From positions 248,001 to 312,000 of the forward strand of contig NZ_JBHULZ010000041.1 of NCBI RefSeq assembly GCF_042684705.1: a DNA stretch of 64,000 nt. Reading direction: 5' to 3'. Of the stretch, positions 35,997-44,351 are shown piece after piece. This DNA is from Mesonia sediminis (GTDB lineage: Bacteria > Bacteroidota > Bacteroidia > Flavobacteriales > Flavobacteriaceae). A program made the position numbers and the translations under genes. The notes beneath the pieces were generated by a model. The model searched no databases and was not told the origin of the DNA. It was given only the letters and a program-made list of their open reading frames with translations. Numbering within the stretch: the first letter of the stretch is position 1; each line of letters begins with the position of its first letter.

Positions 35997-36989
35997 GTGA
36001 ATTACATCGGTTCTAAAAATAGACTCTCTGCTTGGATAGTAGAGCAGGTTAAAAATACAGTTGAAGGTCCAATAGATGATATGATACTCTGCGATTTGTT
36101 TGCGGGTACAGGAAGGGTAGGACGTAGCTTTAAACCTTTGGTAAAACAAATTATTGCCAATGATGTAGAATATTACAGCTATGTTTTGCTGCAAAATTAT
36201 ATTGGCAACCATCAAGAAATTCCGCGAAAGCGTGAACTAATTGAAAGCTTACAGCAGGCGACTCCAGTAAATGGATTTATTGCCGAAGAATATGGAGAAA
36301 GTGGTTCGGGTAATCGGTTGTTTTTTACGCAGTCAAACGCACAAAAAATAGATGGTATGCGGCTGCAACTTCAGCAATTAGAGTCGCAATTAGATGCTTC
36401 TACCTATTTCTTTTTATTAGCGAGTTTGCTAGAAAGTGCAGATAAAGTAGCCAATACGGCATCGGTGTATGGTGCTTTTCTCAAAAAAATTAAAAAATCG
36501 GCTGCCAAGCCTTTGGTTCTAGAACCAGCAGATTTTGATAAAACAACCCGGCAACATCTGGTATTTCAAGAAGATGCCAATGTTTTGATTAAGCGAATTT
36601 CTGGCGATATTTTGTATTTAGATCCGCCTTATAATGCGCGGCAATATGGGGCCAATTACCACTTGCTTAACACCATTGCTCGCTATGATCGCTTTGAGCC
36701 GAAAGGCAAGACCGGGCTACGAGAATACTACAAATCGAATTACTGTAAGAAATCAAAGGTAGCGCAAGAGTTTGAAGCCTTAATAGCACAAGCCAACTTC
36801 AACTACATCTTTTTAAGTTATAATAATGAAGGCCTTATGCCCAGCGATCAGGTAAAAGAGATTATGCAAAAGTACGGCACCTATCGTTTGGTTGCCAAAC
36901 AATACCAACGCTTTAAAGCCGATAAAACGCAAAACAGAAATCATAAAGCTACCGCAACTGAAGAATACCTGCATATTTTGATAAAATAA
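35997..36989 (+). CDS. D12-class (Dam-like) adenine-specific DNA methyltransferase, apparently orphan
   Basis: A 330-residue N6-adenine methyltransferase of the alpha group. The motif order is X (NYIGSK at 2-7), I (LCDLFAGTGRVG at about 31-42, SAM binding) and IV (LYLDPPYNARQYGANYHLL at about 205-223, catalytic DPPY), with the target-recognition region between I and IV. The start is GTG at 35997; an in-frame stop lies two codons upstream and motif X begins at residue 2, so no other start is possible. No restriction endonuclease is adjacent, so it could be an orphan regulator of gene expression or replication, or a leftover of a restriction system. Target sequence is unknown. Confidence 0.88.
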   Translation: MNYIGSKNRLSAWIVEQVKNTVEGPIDDMILCDLFAGTGRVGRSFKPLVKQIIANDVEYYSYVLLQNYIGNHQEIPRKRELIESLQQATPVNGFIAEEYGESGSGNRLFFTQSNAQKIDGMRLQLQQLESQLDASTYFFLLASLLESADKVANTASVYGAFLKKIKKSAAKPLVLEPADFDKTTRQHLVFQEDANVLIKRISGDILYLDPPYNARQYGANYHLLNTIARYDRFEPKGKTGLREYYKSNYCKKSKVAQEFEALIAQANFNYIFLSYNNEGLMPSDQVKEIMQKYGTYRLVAKQYQRFKADKTQNRNHKATATEEYLHILIK

Positions 36990-37052
36990 ATCCTGATAAA
37001 TTGGCGGTAGGGGCTTTTCATTAAAATAGCAGTAGGTTTGTTAAATATTGCG

Positions 37053-37060
37053 TATTTTTG
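37053..37060 (+). promoter_or_regulatory. -7 promoter element of the DUF4254 gene
   Basis: TATTTTTG fits TAnnTTTG, 29 bp before the start at 37090. A TTTG at 37037-37040 is too close (12 bp) for a normal -33 element. Confidence 0.45.
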
Positions 37061-37089
37061 CGCTTTTAATAAAAGTAAAAACTTAGAAT

Positions 37090-37698
37090 ATGTTTTCAGA
37101 CAAAGCCAACGCTATTTTTCAGGAAGTTATAGAGAAATACCACGAGATAAATACTGTAGATCAACCATTTGCCAACCCATATGATGAAAAAGAGGATTTG
37201 CTAGCACATTTGTTATACCGCAAATGTTGGATAGATACGGTACAGTGGCATTATGAAGACATTATTCGCGATCCGGAAATTGACCCCGTTTCTGCCTTAA
37301 AACTAAAAAGACAAATAGATGCCTCTAACCAAGATCGTACCGATATGGTAGAGTATATCGATTCTTACTTCTTAGAAAAATACAAGGAAGTAACCCCTAA
37401 ACCAGATGCCACGATTAATACCGAGAGTCCGGCTTGGGGTGTAGATCGCTTGTCTATTTTAGCCTTAAAAATTTATCATATGAATGAGGAAGCTAATCGT
37501 ACAGACGCTTCACAAGAGCATCAAATGGCTTGTAAGGCAAAATTAGATGTGCTTCTAGAGCAACGGGTAGATTTGTCTACAGCCATCAACCAACTTTTGA
37601 CTGATATCGAAAAAGGCGACAAGTATATGAAGGTATACAAACAAATGAAAATGTACAATGACGAGGAGTTAAACCCGGTCTTGCGCGGTAAAAAGTAA
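37090..37698 (+). CDS. DUF4254 domain-containing protein
   Basis: A 202-residue soluble, mainly helical protein. The blocks LLYRKCWIDTVQWHYEDIIRDP and LKLKRQIDASNQDRTDMVEYID are the core I recall of DUF4254, and a second block SPAWGVDRLSILALKIYHM follows. No catalytic motif can be named. It lies 48 bp before a GT9 (heptosyltransferase-like) gene; DUF4254 and GT9 genes are commonly adjacent in Bacteroidota, which suggests a role connected with LPS core synthesis. That link is by context only. Confidence 0.85.
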   Translation: MFSDKANAIFQEVIEKYHEINTVDQPFANPYDEKEDLLAHLLYRKCWIDTVQWHYEDIIRDPEIDPVSALKLKRQIDASNQDRTDMVEYIDSYFLEKYKEVTPKPDATINTESPAWGVDRLSILALKIYHMNEEANRTDASQEHQMACKAKLDVLLEQRVDLSTAINQLLTDIEKGDKYMKVYKQMKMYNDEELNPVLRGKK

Positions 37699-37746
37699 AG
37701 CTGCAATTCCGTTTTCACGGATTTAATCAGTTCTACAAAAAATATT

Positions 37747-38790
37747 TTGAGCAAAGAAAAGCATATATTGGTTTTGCGGCTTTCGGCCATGGGAGATGTT
37801 GCTATGAGTGTGCCGGTTTTGGGTAGATTGCTGCAGCAGTACCCAGAGGTAAGACTTAGCGTGGTTACTAAAAGCTTTTTTGCCCCAATTTTTAATCAGC
37901 TGCCGCGTACACAAGTTATTGCTGCAAAAGTTGAGCAAGAGCACAAAGGTATTTTAGGTTTGAGACGTTTGGCTAAGCAGTTAAAAGAGCTTAAGCCTTA
38001 TGCTGTAGCCGATTTACACCAAGTACTGCGAACGCAGATTATAGGTTTTTTTTTAAAAACTTACGGAATAAAAGTAGCTAGAATTGATAAAGGCAGGGCA
38101 GAGAAGAAAAAGCTAACCCAACACCAAGAAAAACAGATTAAGCCCCTAAAAACAACGCATCAGCGTTATGCCGATGTTTTTGCAGATCTGGGTTTCCCTA
38201 TCGACTTAAATACCGATTTACCAGTAATAAAACCAAGTCTATCTGCTGCTGCACAAGAATATTTCAGCGAAAGCGATAAAAAGGTGATTGGTGTGGCTCC
38301 ATTTGCAGCTCACCAGGCCAAGATGTACCCTATACATTTAATGCGTGAATTATTGCTTAAAATAGCAAAAACCAATCGGTTTAGCGTTTTACTTTTTGGA
38401 GGGGGTAAGAAGGAAATTGAGCAACTTGACCAATGGGAAAAAGAAATACCAAACACAATAAATTTGGCAGGAAAACAGGTTTTTACCGAAGAATTAGCCA
38501 TTATAGCGCATTTAGATGCTATGCTTGCGATGGATAGTGGTAATGGTCATTTAGCAGCGCTCTATCAAGTGCCAGTAATCACGCTTTGGGGCGCTACTCA
38601 TCCTTTCGCCGGATTTGCACCATTTAAACAAACTGAGCAACTTCAGTTTACTCCTAGCTTAAAAAAGTATCCGCTCTTGCCTACATCTATTTACGGAAAT
38701 AAAATATTGCCGGGCTATGAGCAGGTCATGCACGGTATTGATCAAAACCAATTAATTAAAACACTGCACCAAGTGGTAAAGCTAAACTAA
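37747..38790 (+). CDS. Glycosyltransferase family 9 (LPS heptosyltransferase-like)
   Basis: A 347-residue GT-B enzyme of the ADP-heptose:LPS heptosyltransferase family. It shows VLRLSAMGDVAMSVPVL at the N-terminus, IGVAPFAAH, LLFGGGKKE, and the donor-site block AMDSGNGHLAALYQVPVITLWGATHPF in two parts (about 260-285). No ATG precedes the conserved beta strand, so the TTG at 37747 is the probable start. It is likely a cytoplasmic enzyme adding a heptose or related sugar to lipid A core. The next small gene overlaps its stop (TAATG). Confidence 0.88.
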   Translation: MSKEKHILVLRLSAMGDVAMSVPVLGRLLQQYPEVRLSVVTKSFFAPIFNQLPRTQVIAAKVEQEHKGILGLRRLAKQLKELKPYAVADLHQVLRTQIIGFFLKTYGIKVARIDKGRAEKKKLTQHQEKQIKPLKTTHQRYADVFADLGFPIDLNTDLPVIKPSLSAAAQEYFSESDKKVIGVAPFAAHQAKMYPIHLMRELLLKIAKTNRFSVLLFGGGKKEIEQLDQWEKEIPNTINLAGKQVFTEELAIIAHLDAMLAMDSGNGHLAALYQVPVITLWGATHPFAGFAPFKQTEQLQFTPSLKKYPLLPTSIYGNKILPGYEQVMHGIDQNQLIKTLHQVVKLN

Positions 38791-38966
38791 TGGATTTTTC
38801 AAACCCAATTTTAACCTATTTAATAATTGGCATTTCTGTACTTTACATCGCCTTTAACCTTTGGCGTTATAAAGAATTAGATGCCAATCAAAAACGACGC
38901 TTGACTATCATAAGCGTAGTATTTGTTCTCTATGTAATTGCGAAATTTTATCGTGTTTTACTCTAA
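38790..38966 (+). CDS. 58-residue membrane protein overlapping the GT9 gene
   Basis: The ATG at 38790 overlaps the stop of the GT9 gene (TAATG) and opens a 58-codon frame ending at TAA 38964-38966. The product has two hydrophobic helices (about 8-25 and 39-53) joined by a basic hairpin (RYKELDANQKRRL). Frame, overlap and clean helix pattern suggest a real gene translated by reinitiation. I recognise no family. Confidence 0.55.
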   Translation: MDFSNPILTYLIIGISVLYIAFNLWRYKELDANQKRRLTIISVVFVLYVIAKFYRVLL

Positions 38967-38995
38967 TAATGTATGTTGATATTTTAAAATAAACA

Positions 38996-39211
38996 ATGAT
39001 GAATATAATTTCTTCAACAACAATTTCACTTTTTTTACTTTTCTATGTATTCTGTCTTGGAGTTAGTTTATATTTTATTCTTAAAAACGAAAAGAATAGT
39101 ATTGCTAAAGTACTTTGGGTTTTGGTGGCGCTGATGTTTCCTATTTTAGGAAGCCTTATTTATTTTGGCAATTTGGCTTTAAATAAGAAGGCTAAACCTC
39201 TTGAAGCATAA
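38996..39211 (+). CDS. Small membrane protein with PLDc_N-like domain
   Basis: A 71-residue protein with two membrane helices (about 9-27 and 38-60). The part AKVLWVLVALMFPILGSLIYFGN matches the short PLDc_N domain, the membrane part found before phospholipase D domains of cardiolipin synthases, but here it stands alone. Such free-standing copies are common and uncharacterised in Bacteroidota. Two ATG codons (38996 and 38999) are possible starts. Confidence 0.7.
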   Translation: MMNIISSTTISLFLLFYVFCLGVSLYFILKNEKNSIAKVLWVLVALMFPILGSLIYFGNLALNKKAKPLEA

Positions 39212-39258
39212 AAGCGGCAAGAAATGAACACCGAACATCAATTTGAATCATAAAAAAT

Positions 39259-39290
39259 AGGCTACCTTCTTTTAGGTAGCCTCATTTTTA
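39259..39290. terminator. Bidirectional terminator
   Basis: A perfect 9-bp stem AGGCTACCT (39259-39267) with AGGTAGCCT (39274-39282) around TCTTTT, preceded by an A run and followed by CATTTTTA. It separates the PLDc_N gene from the convergent reductase gene. Confidence 0.82.
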
Positions 39291-39307
39291 TGATTTAATC
39301 ACCACTA

Positions 39308-40360
39308 TTAAACATCATCAAAATCTATAATGATTTTGGCTGTGGTAGGGTGGGCTTGACAAGTTAAGGTAAGGCCTTCTTCGATTTCTTCATCGGTGAG
39401 AATTTGATTTTTCATCATTTCTGCCTTTCCTTCTTTTATTCGTGCGATGCAACTACTACAAATTCCACCTTGGCAAGAATAAGGCGCATCGATATCTTCA
39501 TCTAAAGCGGCATCGAGAATACTTTCTTTTTGGTCCATTTCAAACTCAAACTCCTCATCATCTACAATAACCTTTATTTTGGTTTTACCTTCTAAGTTGG
39601 CTTCAATTTCACCGGTTTCGGTAGAGGTAAAGAGTTCAAAATGAATGCGTTCTTCTTCAATTTCATGTTCTAATAAGACGCCTTTAACCAAATCGATCAT
39701 GGGCTCTGGACCACACAGATAAATATCTTTAAACTGGTGGTTTTTAAATTTGTTATTCAGTATGTAATTAACGGTACTGCGTTCTATTCGACCAAAAAAT
39801 GAATCTTTGTCTTTGGCTTGACTGTAAACAAACTCGATAAAAACCCGATCGGGGAACTCTTGCTGAATGGCCAACAGCTCTTTAAAATAGATGGTTTCTT
39901 GCGGGGTTTTATTCCCGTAAACCAACACAAACTTACTGTGAGCTTCTTTTTTAAGTACACTCTTTAAAATAGAAATAACGGGAGTAATTCCGCTTCCAGC
40001 GACAAAAGCAGCATACTCGTTTGGTTTATCATCGGTAGGGGGATGGTAGACAAATTTACCTTCTGGCGGAAAAACATCTAACACATCACCTTCTTGAAGT
40101 TCTCTGTTGGCATAAGTAGAAAATAAACCGCCGGCTACTTCTTTTACACTCACCTTAATATAATCTCTCCCGGGCACAGAGGCAATAGAGTAGGACCTTC
40201 TAATCTCTTGCCCATCAAACTCTTTTTTTATGGTGATGTATTGCCCCGATTCAAAGTAAAAAACATTTTTTAAGGCTTCGGGAATCTCAAAAACAAGACT
40301 CACGGCTCGGGGTGTTTCTCTAATGATTTCTTTTACAGGTAGCGAATGAAAGTTTTTCAC
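39308..40360 (-). CDS. Flavin/2Fe-2S oxidoreductase, PaaE-like ferredoxin-NADP reductase
   Basis: A 350-residue electron-transfer protein in three parts: an FAD-binding barrel (RRSYSIAS at 54-61), an NAD(P) domain (AGSGITPVISI near 119-129, LCGPEPMI near 213-220), and a C-terminal plant-type ferredoxin domain with SCQGGICSSC and a distant LTCQAH cysteine giving the Cx4Cx2C...C cluster. It moves electrons from NAD(P)H to an oxygenase or desaturase. It is alone on its strand; no phenylacetyl-CoA epoxidase subunits are nearby, so the physiological partner is unknown. Confidence 0.9.
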   Translation of the reverse strand: MKNFHSLPVKEIIRETPRAVSLVFEIPEALKNVFYFESGQYITIKKEFDGQEIRRSYSIASVPGRDYIKVSVKEVAGGLFSTYANRELQEGDVLDVFPPEGKFVYHPPTDDKPNEYAAFVAGSGITPVISILKSVLKKEAHSKFVLVYGNKTPQETIYFKELLAIQQEFPDRVFIEFVYSQAKDKDSFFGRIERSTVNYILNNKFKNHQFKDIYLCGPEPMIDLVKGVLLEHEIEEERIHFELFTSTETGEIEANLEGKTKIKVIVDDEEFEFEMDQKESILDAALDEDIDAPYSCQGGICSSCIARIKEGKAEMMKNQILTDEEIEEGLTLTCQAHPTTAKIIIDFDDV

Positions 40361-40428
40361 GATATTCTATTTTTTCCGTAAAAATACAATATACATTGGC
40401 TTAATAAACCTAAAGCAATCAAAATTTT

Positions 40429-40449
40429 ATACCTAAGTAACTTAGGTAT
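40429..40449. promoter_or_regulatory. 21-bp operator palindrome before padR
   Basis: ATACCTAAGT (40429-40438), one central A, then its exact complement ACTTAGGTAT (40440-40449). It lies 12 bp upstream of the -7 element of padR, where a bound dimer would block transcription. PadR proteins typically bind such 20-bp dyads in their own promoters. It is also 69 bp from the divergent reductase gene. Confidence 0.72.
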
Positions 40450-40461
40450 GTAATAATTTTA

Positions 40462-40469
40462 TATTTTTG
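40462..40469 (+). promoter_or_regulatory. -7 promoter element of the padR operon
   Basis: TATTTTTG fits TAnnTTTG; the start codon is 21 bp downstream at 40491 and the operator palindrome covers the expected -33 region. Confidence 0.55.
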
Positions 40470-40490
40470 TAATTCAAGTTAATTGGTTTT

Positions 40491-40832
40491 ATGAGTAACT
40501 CTAAGCTATATAAAGGCAGTTTGTCAACCATCATTTTAAAGCTCTTAGCCGATGAAGGCAAGATGTATGGGTATGAAATTACTCAAAAAGTAAAACAACT
40601 TACACAAGATGAATTGCAAATTAAAGAAGGAGCGCTTTACCCGGCTTTGCATAAGTTGGAAGCAGATGGTTTACTTGATATAGAGGTGAAAAAGGTGGAT
40701 AATCGTTTGCGAAAATACTATAAACTCACCGAAAAAGGAACTCAAGAAAGTATTGGCAAATTAGCCGAATTAGAACGATACTTATCAACCATGCAGGCTT
40801 TACTATTGCCCAAAACCAAATTGAGTTCTTAA
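40491..40832 (+). CDS. PadR family transcriptional regulator
   Basis: A 113-residue winged-helix repressor. The N-terminal block KGSLSTIILKLLADEGKMYGYEI and the recognition/wing part LQIKEGALYPALHKLEADGLL and RKYYKLTEKG (all within residues 5-90) are typical of short PadR proteins, ending in a dimerisation helix. It probably represses its own operon by the palindrome at 40429-40449, and is released by some membrane or drug signal. Its stop overlaps the ATG of the first membrane-protein gene. Confidence 0.92.
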   Translation: MSNSKLYKGSLSTIILKLLADEGKMYGYEITQKVKQLTQDELQIKEGALYPALHKLEADGLLDIEVKKVDNRLRKYYKLTEKGTQESIGKLAELERYLSTMQALLLPKTKLSS

Positions 40833-41437
40833 TGCCTTTAAATTTAGAGCAAATACAATTTATAGACCGCTACCTCAAGAATTCTGGGATGCTTTATGAT
40901 GATGTGCGTGCAGAGTATGTAGATCATATTTCCAGTGCGCTTGAAGCGGAAGAAGAAAGCGATTCATTCGATTTTTATAACCACTTTAAAAATTACATGA
41001 TCAAACATAAAACTGATTTGCTTAAGCGTTATGAAAAATCTGAAACGCGTGCTTTTTGGTTAATTTTAAGCCAGTTATTAAAAAAGGCATTTAACGTAAG
41101 GGTCATATTGGTGAGCGCAGTAGTTTATGCGTTTAGTTATTTTGGGATACATTACACCATAAAACAGTATCTGATTCTCCCGATATTACTGTTGGCTTTA
41201 TTTTCTGTTTTTTGGATGATCTGGGGTAGAAAAAACATCGGTAAAAAAACATTGTATCAGTATAAGTTAATGATGCTAATCTTCGCTTTTGATTATTTTT
41301 CGCTTCAATTTTTCAACTCTAATACCAGCAATTGGAACCTTTACTTATTGGGTTTTTATATTTGGTTTAATGTTTCAGGATTATATCTCTACTACCAACA
41401 AACGCAACGTATGAAATTTATAGAAAGCGTATCATGA
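40832..41437 (+). CDS. Membrane protein with HAAS-like N-terminal domain (paralogue 1)
   Basis: A 201-residue protein: a helical cytoplasmic domain (about 1-75, with IDRYLKNSGMLYDDVRAEYVDHI) followed by four membrane helices. The N-terminal pattern, helix-Y-D-x-x-x-E-x-V-D-H, is shared with the next two genes and resembles the small domain found on PadR-associated membrane proteins (DUF1700/HAAS type) in other phyla. Coupled to padR by TAATG and to the next gene by ATGA. Probably senses or modulates the membrane/ABC module; this is inference. Confidence 0.65.
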   Translation: MPLNLEQIQFIDRYLKNSGMLYDDVRAEYVDHISSALEAEEESDSFDFYNHFKNYMIKHKTDLLKRYEKSETRAFWLILSQLLKKAFNVRVILVSAVVYAFSYFGIHYTIKQYLILPILLLALFSVFWMIWGRKNIGKKTLYQYKLMMLIFAFDYFSLQFFNSNTSNWNLYLLGFYIWFNVSGLYLYYQQTQRMKFIESVS

Positions 41438-41622
41438 AAAAGCTAAGTGCCGCACATATCGAGCAGCTTTATGCCTTTACCCGAGCACACTTTGTCGATT
41501 ATTACGATGTGCAAACCGAGCTCGTTGATCATTTGGCCAATGGAATAGAAGCGCAATGGGCAGCAAACCCTGACTTAGATTTCGAGCAGGCTTTAGATAT
41601 AGAGTTTAAGAAATTTGGGGTG
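41434..41622 (+). repeat. Gene-converted 189-bp segment, copy 1
   Basis: Codons 1-63 of paralogue 2 match 42135-42323 with seven base differences (two amino-acid changes). The similarity stops sharply after the FGV codons. Confidence 0.9.
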
Positions 41623-42138
41623 ATGGGTTTTGCCGAAATTGTGCAGGAAACCCAGAATCATTATACGCAAAAATTCAATAAGCTACAGCAACAAGGTTTT
41701 TTAAAATTTATGCAAATTAAGGTCGTACTACTGCTTAACATTATGCTGAGTGGTTTTGCTTTAATTTTTACACACTGGTTAGAATATATATTGTTATTAA
41801 TGCTAGTGCCTATAGTATTATTGTTTACTTTTTTGGGGTTTTTATACAATCAAAATAAAATCATTCAACATAAAAAACTAGTTAAGCAACAAGATAAATT
41901 AGCCTGCTTACAAGTGCTTTTAACCCATCGTGTAAGCGCATTCAGTTGGTTGCATAGTTTGTTATTTGGAATTATAGGGGCTTATAATTTTTTCTCTGGC
42001 CTATGGGTGACCCAATTAGGGTGGATTGTTAGTATACAGCTCTTTTTTTGGTTGTATTATCGTCATTTTTACTGGTATAAAATAGCGAATAAACATACGC
42101 TTGAACTTAGTTCGCTTTTAAATTTGAAAAAGGTATGA
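41434..42138 (+). CDS. Membrane protein with HAAS-like N-terminal domain (paralogue 2)
   Basis: A 234-residue protein with a helical N-terminal domain (HIEQLYAFTRAHFVDYYDV, ELVDHLANGIEAQW) and four membrane helices in two pairs (about 88-130 and 170-215). The first 63 codons are 96 percent identical in DNA to those of the following gene, while the rest is strongly diverged. It overlaps both neighbours by 4 bp. Function unknown; context ties it to PadR and to the ABC-type module downstream. Confidence 0.68.
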   Translation: MKKLSAAHIEQLYAFTRAHFVDYYDVQTELVDHLANGIEAQWAANPDLDFEQALDIEFKKFGVMGFAEIVQETQNHYTQKFNKLQQQGFLKFMQIKVVLLLNIMLSGFALIFTHWLEYILLLMLVPIVLLFTFLGFLYNQNKIIQHKKLVKQQDKLACLQVLLTHRVSAFSWLHSLLFGIIGAYNFFSGLWVTQLGWIVSIQLFFWLYYRHFYWYKIANKHTLELSSLLNLKKV

Positions 42139-42323
42139 AGAAGCTAAGTGCAACACATATCGAGCAGCTTTATGCGTTTACCCGAGCACACTTTGTCGAA
42201 TATTACGATGTGCAAACCGAGCTCGTTGATCATTTGGCCAATGGCATAGAAGCGCAATGGGCAGCAAATCCTGACTTAGATTTCGAGCAGGCTTTAGATA
42301 TAGAGTTTAAGAAATTTGGGGTT
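42135..42323 (+). repeat. Gene-converted 189-bp segment, copy 2
   Basis: Second member of the near-identical pair described at 41434-41622; the copies are 701 bp apart in direct orientation, so recombination between them would delete one gene and leave a fused one in frame. Confidence 0.9.
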
Positions 42324-42821
42324 TTTGGCTTTCTAGAGGTGGTAGAAGAACGCGAAAAACAAATGAGCAAACGATATTGGAAATTGATCAGGAATGAAGT
42401 TTATCAATTTTGTAAAATTCCAAAGGTTTGGGTTAGTATGGCGTTATTCCTCTTTATATTCACCATGCTTTTTCAATTGCCTTATGGTTTCTACGGGGTA
42501 GCCACCTTTTTAGCCTTAGAATTCTTTTTATATGTTTTTCTGCTAGGGAAACGCTCACGTCAATTAAAGAAAAATCAATCCGCTAAGCAACCATTGCTTC
42601 TAGAGGTGATTATTAATAGAAGCGGACAAATAGGGTCTTTTAGTTACATATGGTTTTATCAATTTCTGATTGTAGATGCTCAGGTTTTCTCTAACTTATA
42701 TGTAGCTCTCGCAACATCGCTAATTATAAGTCTTGTATCCTTATTGCATTATATTGTTCTGGTGATAATCCCCAAGCAGAAAAATAAAATCTTACGCGAA
42801 GTTTATCCAGAAATCGTTTAG
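42135..42821 (+). CDS. Membrane protein with HAAS-like N-terminal domain (paralogue 3)
   Basis: A 228-residue protein with the same design as its upstream neighbour: nearly identical N-terminal helical domain (1-63), then GFLEVVEE, where the neighbour has GFAEIVQE, and four membrane helices of different sequence. The diverged C-terminal part shows that the two genes are old paralogues whose 5' ends were made alike recently. A 51-bp gap follows before the DUF5687 gene, the largest within this operon. Confidence 0.67.
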   Translation: MKKLSATHIEQLYAFTRAHFVEYYDVQTELVDHLANGIEAQWAANPDLDFEQALDIEFKKFGVFGFLEVVEEREKQMSKRYWKLIRNEVYQFCKIPKVWVSMALFLFIFTMLFQLPYGFYGVATFLALEFFLYVFLLGKRSRQLKKNQSAKQPLLLEVIINRSGQIGSFSYIWFYQFLIVDAQVFSNLYVALATSLIISLVSLLHYIVLVIIPKQKNKILREVYPEIV

Positions 42822-42872
42822 AAAATTGTAACATTATCACAAATTTTATACTAATACTGTAAATCATTCACT

Positions 42873-44348
42873 ATGCGGTATTCACAATTTTTATCTTTTG
42901 AATGGAAGCAGTTTAAACGCTCGTCTTCTTTTCAAAAAGGCATTGGTATTAAAATAGTACTCCTTTTAGCAGCCCTTTATTTTATAGCTGCTTTTACCGG
43001 TTTAGGATTGGTTGCTTATTATTTAATACAAAAATCATTTCCTCAGTTAGACCCTATAGTCGTTGTAAACAATTATCTAATTTTTTGGTTTTTATTAGAT
43101 TTAACCTATCGCTTTTTTCTACAACAATTACCGGTAATGAATATTAAACCCTTTATGCTTGTTCCAGTTAAAAGGTCCACCATAATACATTATTTATTGG
43201 TAAAAACCAGTTGGTCGTTCTTTAATTGGTTGCCGCTCTTCTTTTTTATTCCTTTTGCCATAATTTTACTAGTCGAAGCCTACCCGTTAATACAAGTGAT
43301 GGGCTGGTTGGTAGCTATGATTCTTTTCACGCTTTCGCTGAATTATTTAAACTTTCTCATCAATAAAAACAACACTTATTTTTATGGCTTAGTAAGTCTT
43401 ATCTTTGGCTTTGCTGCGCTGCGTTATTTTAATATTTATGATATCACGGTTTTAGCAGGAGAGTTTTTTAATAAAATGTACAGTCTATGGTATGCATTTC
43501 TTATCCCTTTACTGTTGTTGGTGCTCTTATACCGCAGAAACTATGCATTTGTACGAAAGAGTTTTTATTTAGATGATGCTATCCGTAAAGAAAAGAAATT
43601 GGTGAAAACCCAAGAATTCTCCTTTTTAAATCGGTTTGGAAAAATGGCACCATTTTTAAAAAACGATCTCAAGCTCATTCTTCGTAACGCACGACCAAAG
43701 CAAGTTTTGTTTATGTCTTTTCTATTCTTGTTTTATGGTCTTATCTTTTACACCCAAGAAACATATAGCGATAGCCCGGCTTTTTTAGTATTTGCTTCTG
43801 TATTTATTACGGGTGGCTTTTTACTCTCTTACGGGCAATTGGTTCCTTCTTGGGATAGCGAATATTACAAGCTACTTATGAGTCAAAATATACCTTACCG
43901 TCAATACCTCGAGTCTAAATGGTACCTTATGTTGGTGGCTGTAATAATTTCATTTATTCTTGCTACGCCGTACATTTATTTTGGCTGGGATATTTATGCG
44001 ATGATAGCAGCAGGGGCAATTTTTAATATTGGTTTAAATTCGTTTATTACGCTTTTTGGTGGTGCTTTAAACCGGGTACCTGTAGAGCTAAATGTAAAAG
44101 CAAAAGCCTTTGGTAATACTCAAGGCTTTAACCCTACTCAGTTGCTTATTGCACTACCTAAAATGCTTGGCCCAATGCTTATTTTTTACATACCTTATAA
44201 ACTGATAAATTTTAATGCAGGTTTATTGGTTTTAGCTTTAAGCGGATTGATTGGCTTGATGCTTAAATCATTTTTCTTAAACAAAATAGAATCCATATAC
44301 CAAAAAGGAAAATACAAAACCATTGCGGCTTTTAATGAAAAAAAATAA
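42873..44348 (+). CDS. DUF5687 family protein, ABC transporter membrane partner
   Basis: A 491-residue integral membrane protein with about 12 helices. From memory it belongs to DUF5687 (blocks FEWKQFKRSSSFQKGI at the N-terminus and FLNRFGKMAPFLKNDLKLILRN near 250). Its size and the adjacent ATP-binding gene (3-bp gap) suggest that it is the permease of an ABC-2 type exporter with both halves fused. The substrate is unknown; PadR control suggests a stress, lipid or drug response. Confidence 0.8.
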   Translation: MRYSQFLSFEWKQFKRSSSFQKGIGIKIVLLLAALYFIAAFTGLGLVAYYLIQKSFPQLDPIVVVNNYLIFWFLLDLTYRFFLQQLPVMNIKPFMLVPVKRSTIIHYLLVKTSWSFFNWLPLFFFIPFAIILLVEAYPLIQVMGWLVAMILFTLSLNYLNFLINKNNTYFYGLVSLIFGFAALRYFNIYDITVLAGEFFNKMYSLWYAFLIPLLLLVLLYRRNYAFVRKSFYLDDAIRKEKKLVKTQEFSFLNRFGKMAPFLKNDLKLILRNARPKQVLFMSFLFLFYGLIFYTQETYSDSPAFLVFASVFITGGFLLSYGQLVPSWDSEYYKLLMSQNIPYRQYLESKWYLMLVAVIISFILATPYIYFGWDIYAMIAAGAIFNIGLNSFITLFGGALNRVPVELNVKAKAFGNTQGFNPTQLLIALPKMLGPMLIFYIPYKLINFNAGLLVLALSGLIGLMLKSFFLNKIESIYQKGKYKTIAAFNEKK

Positions 44349-44351
44349 ACT

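Noticed and set aside
34798..36989. A complete restriction-modification system
   Set aside because: The methyltransferase is clear but the upstream gene is coupled to a membrane-protein gene and only hints at a nuclease motif; kept as a low-interest possibility.
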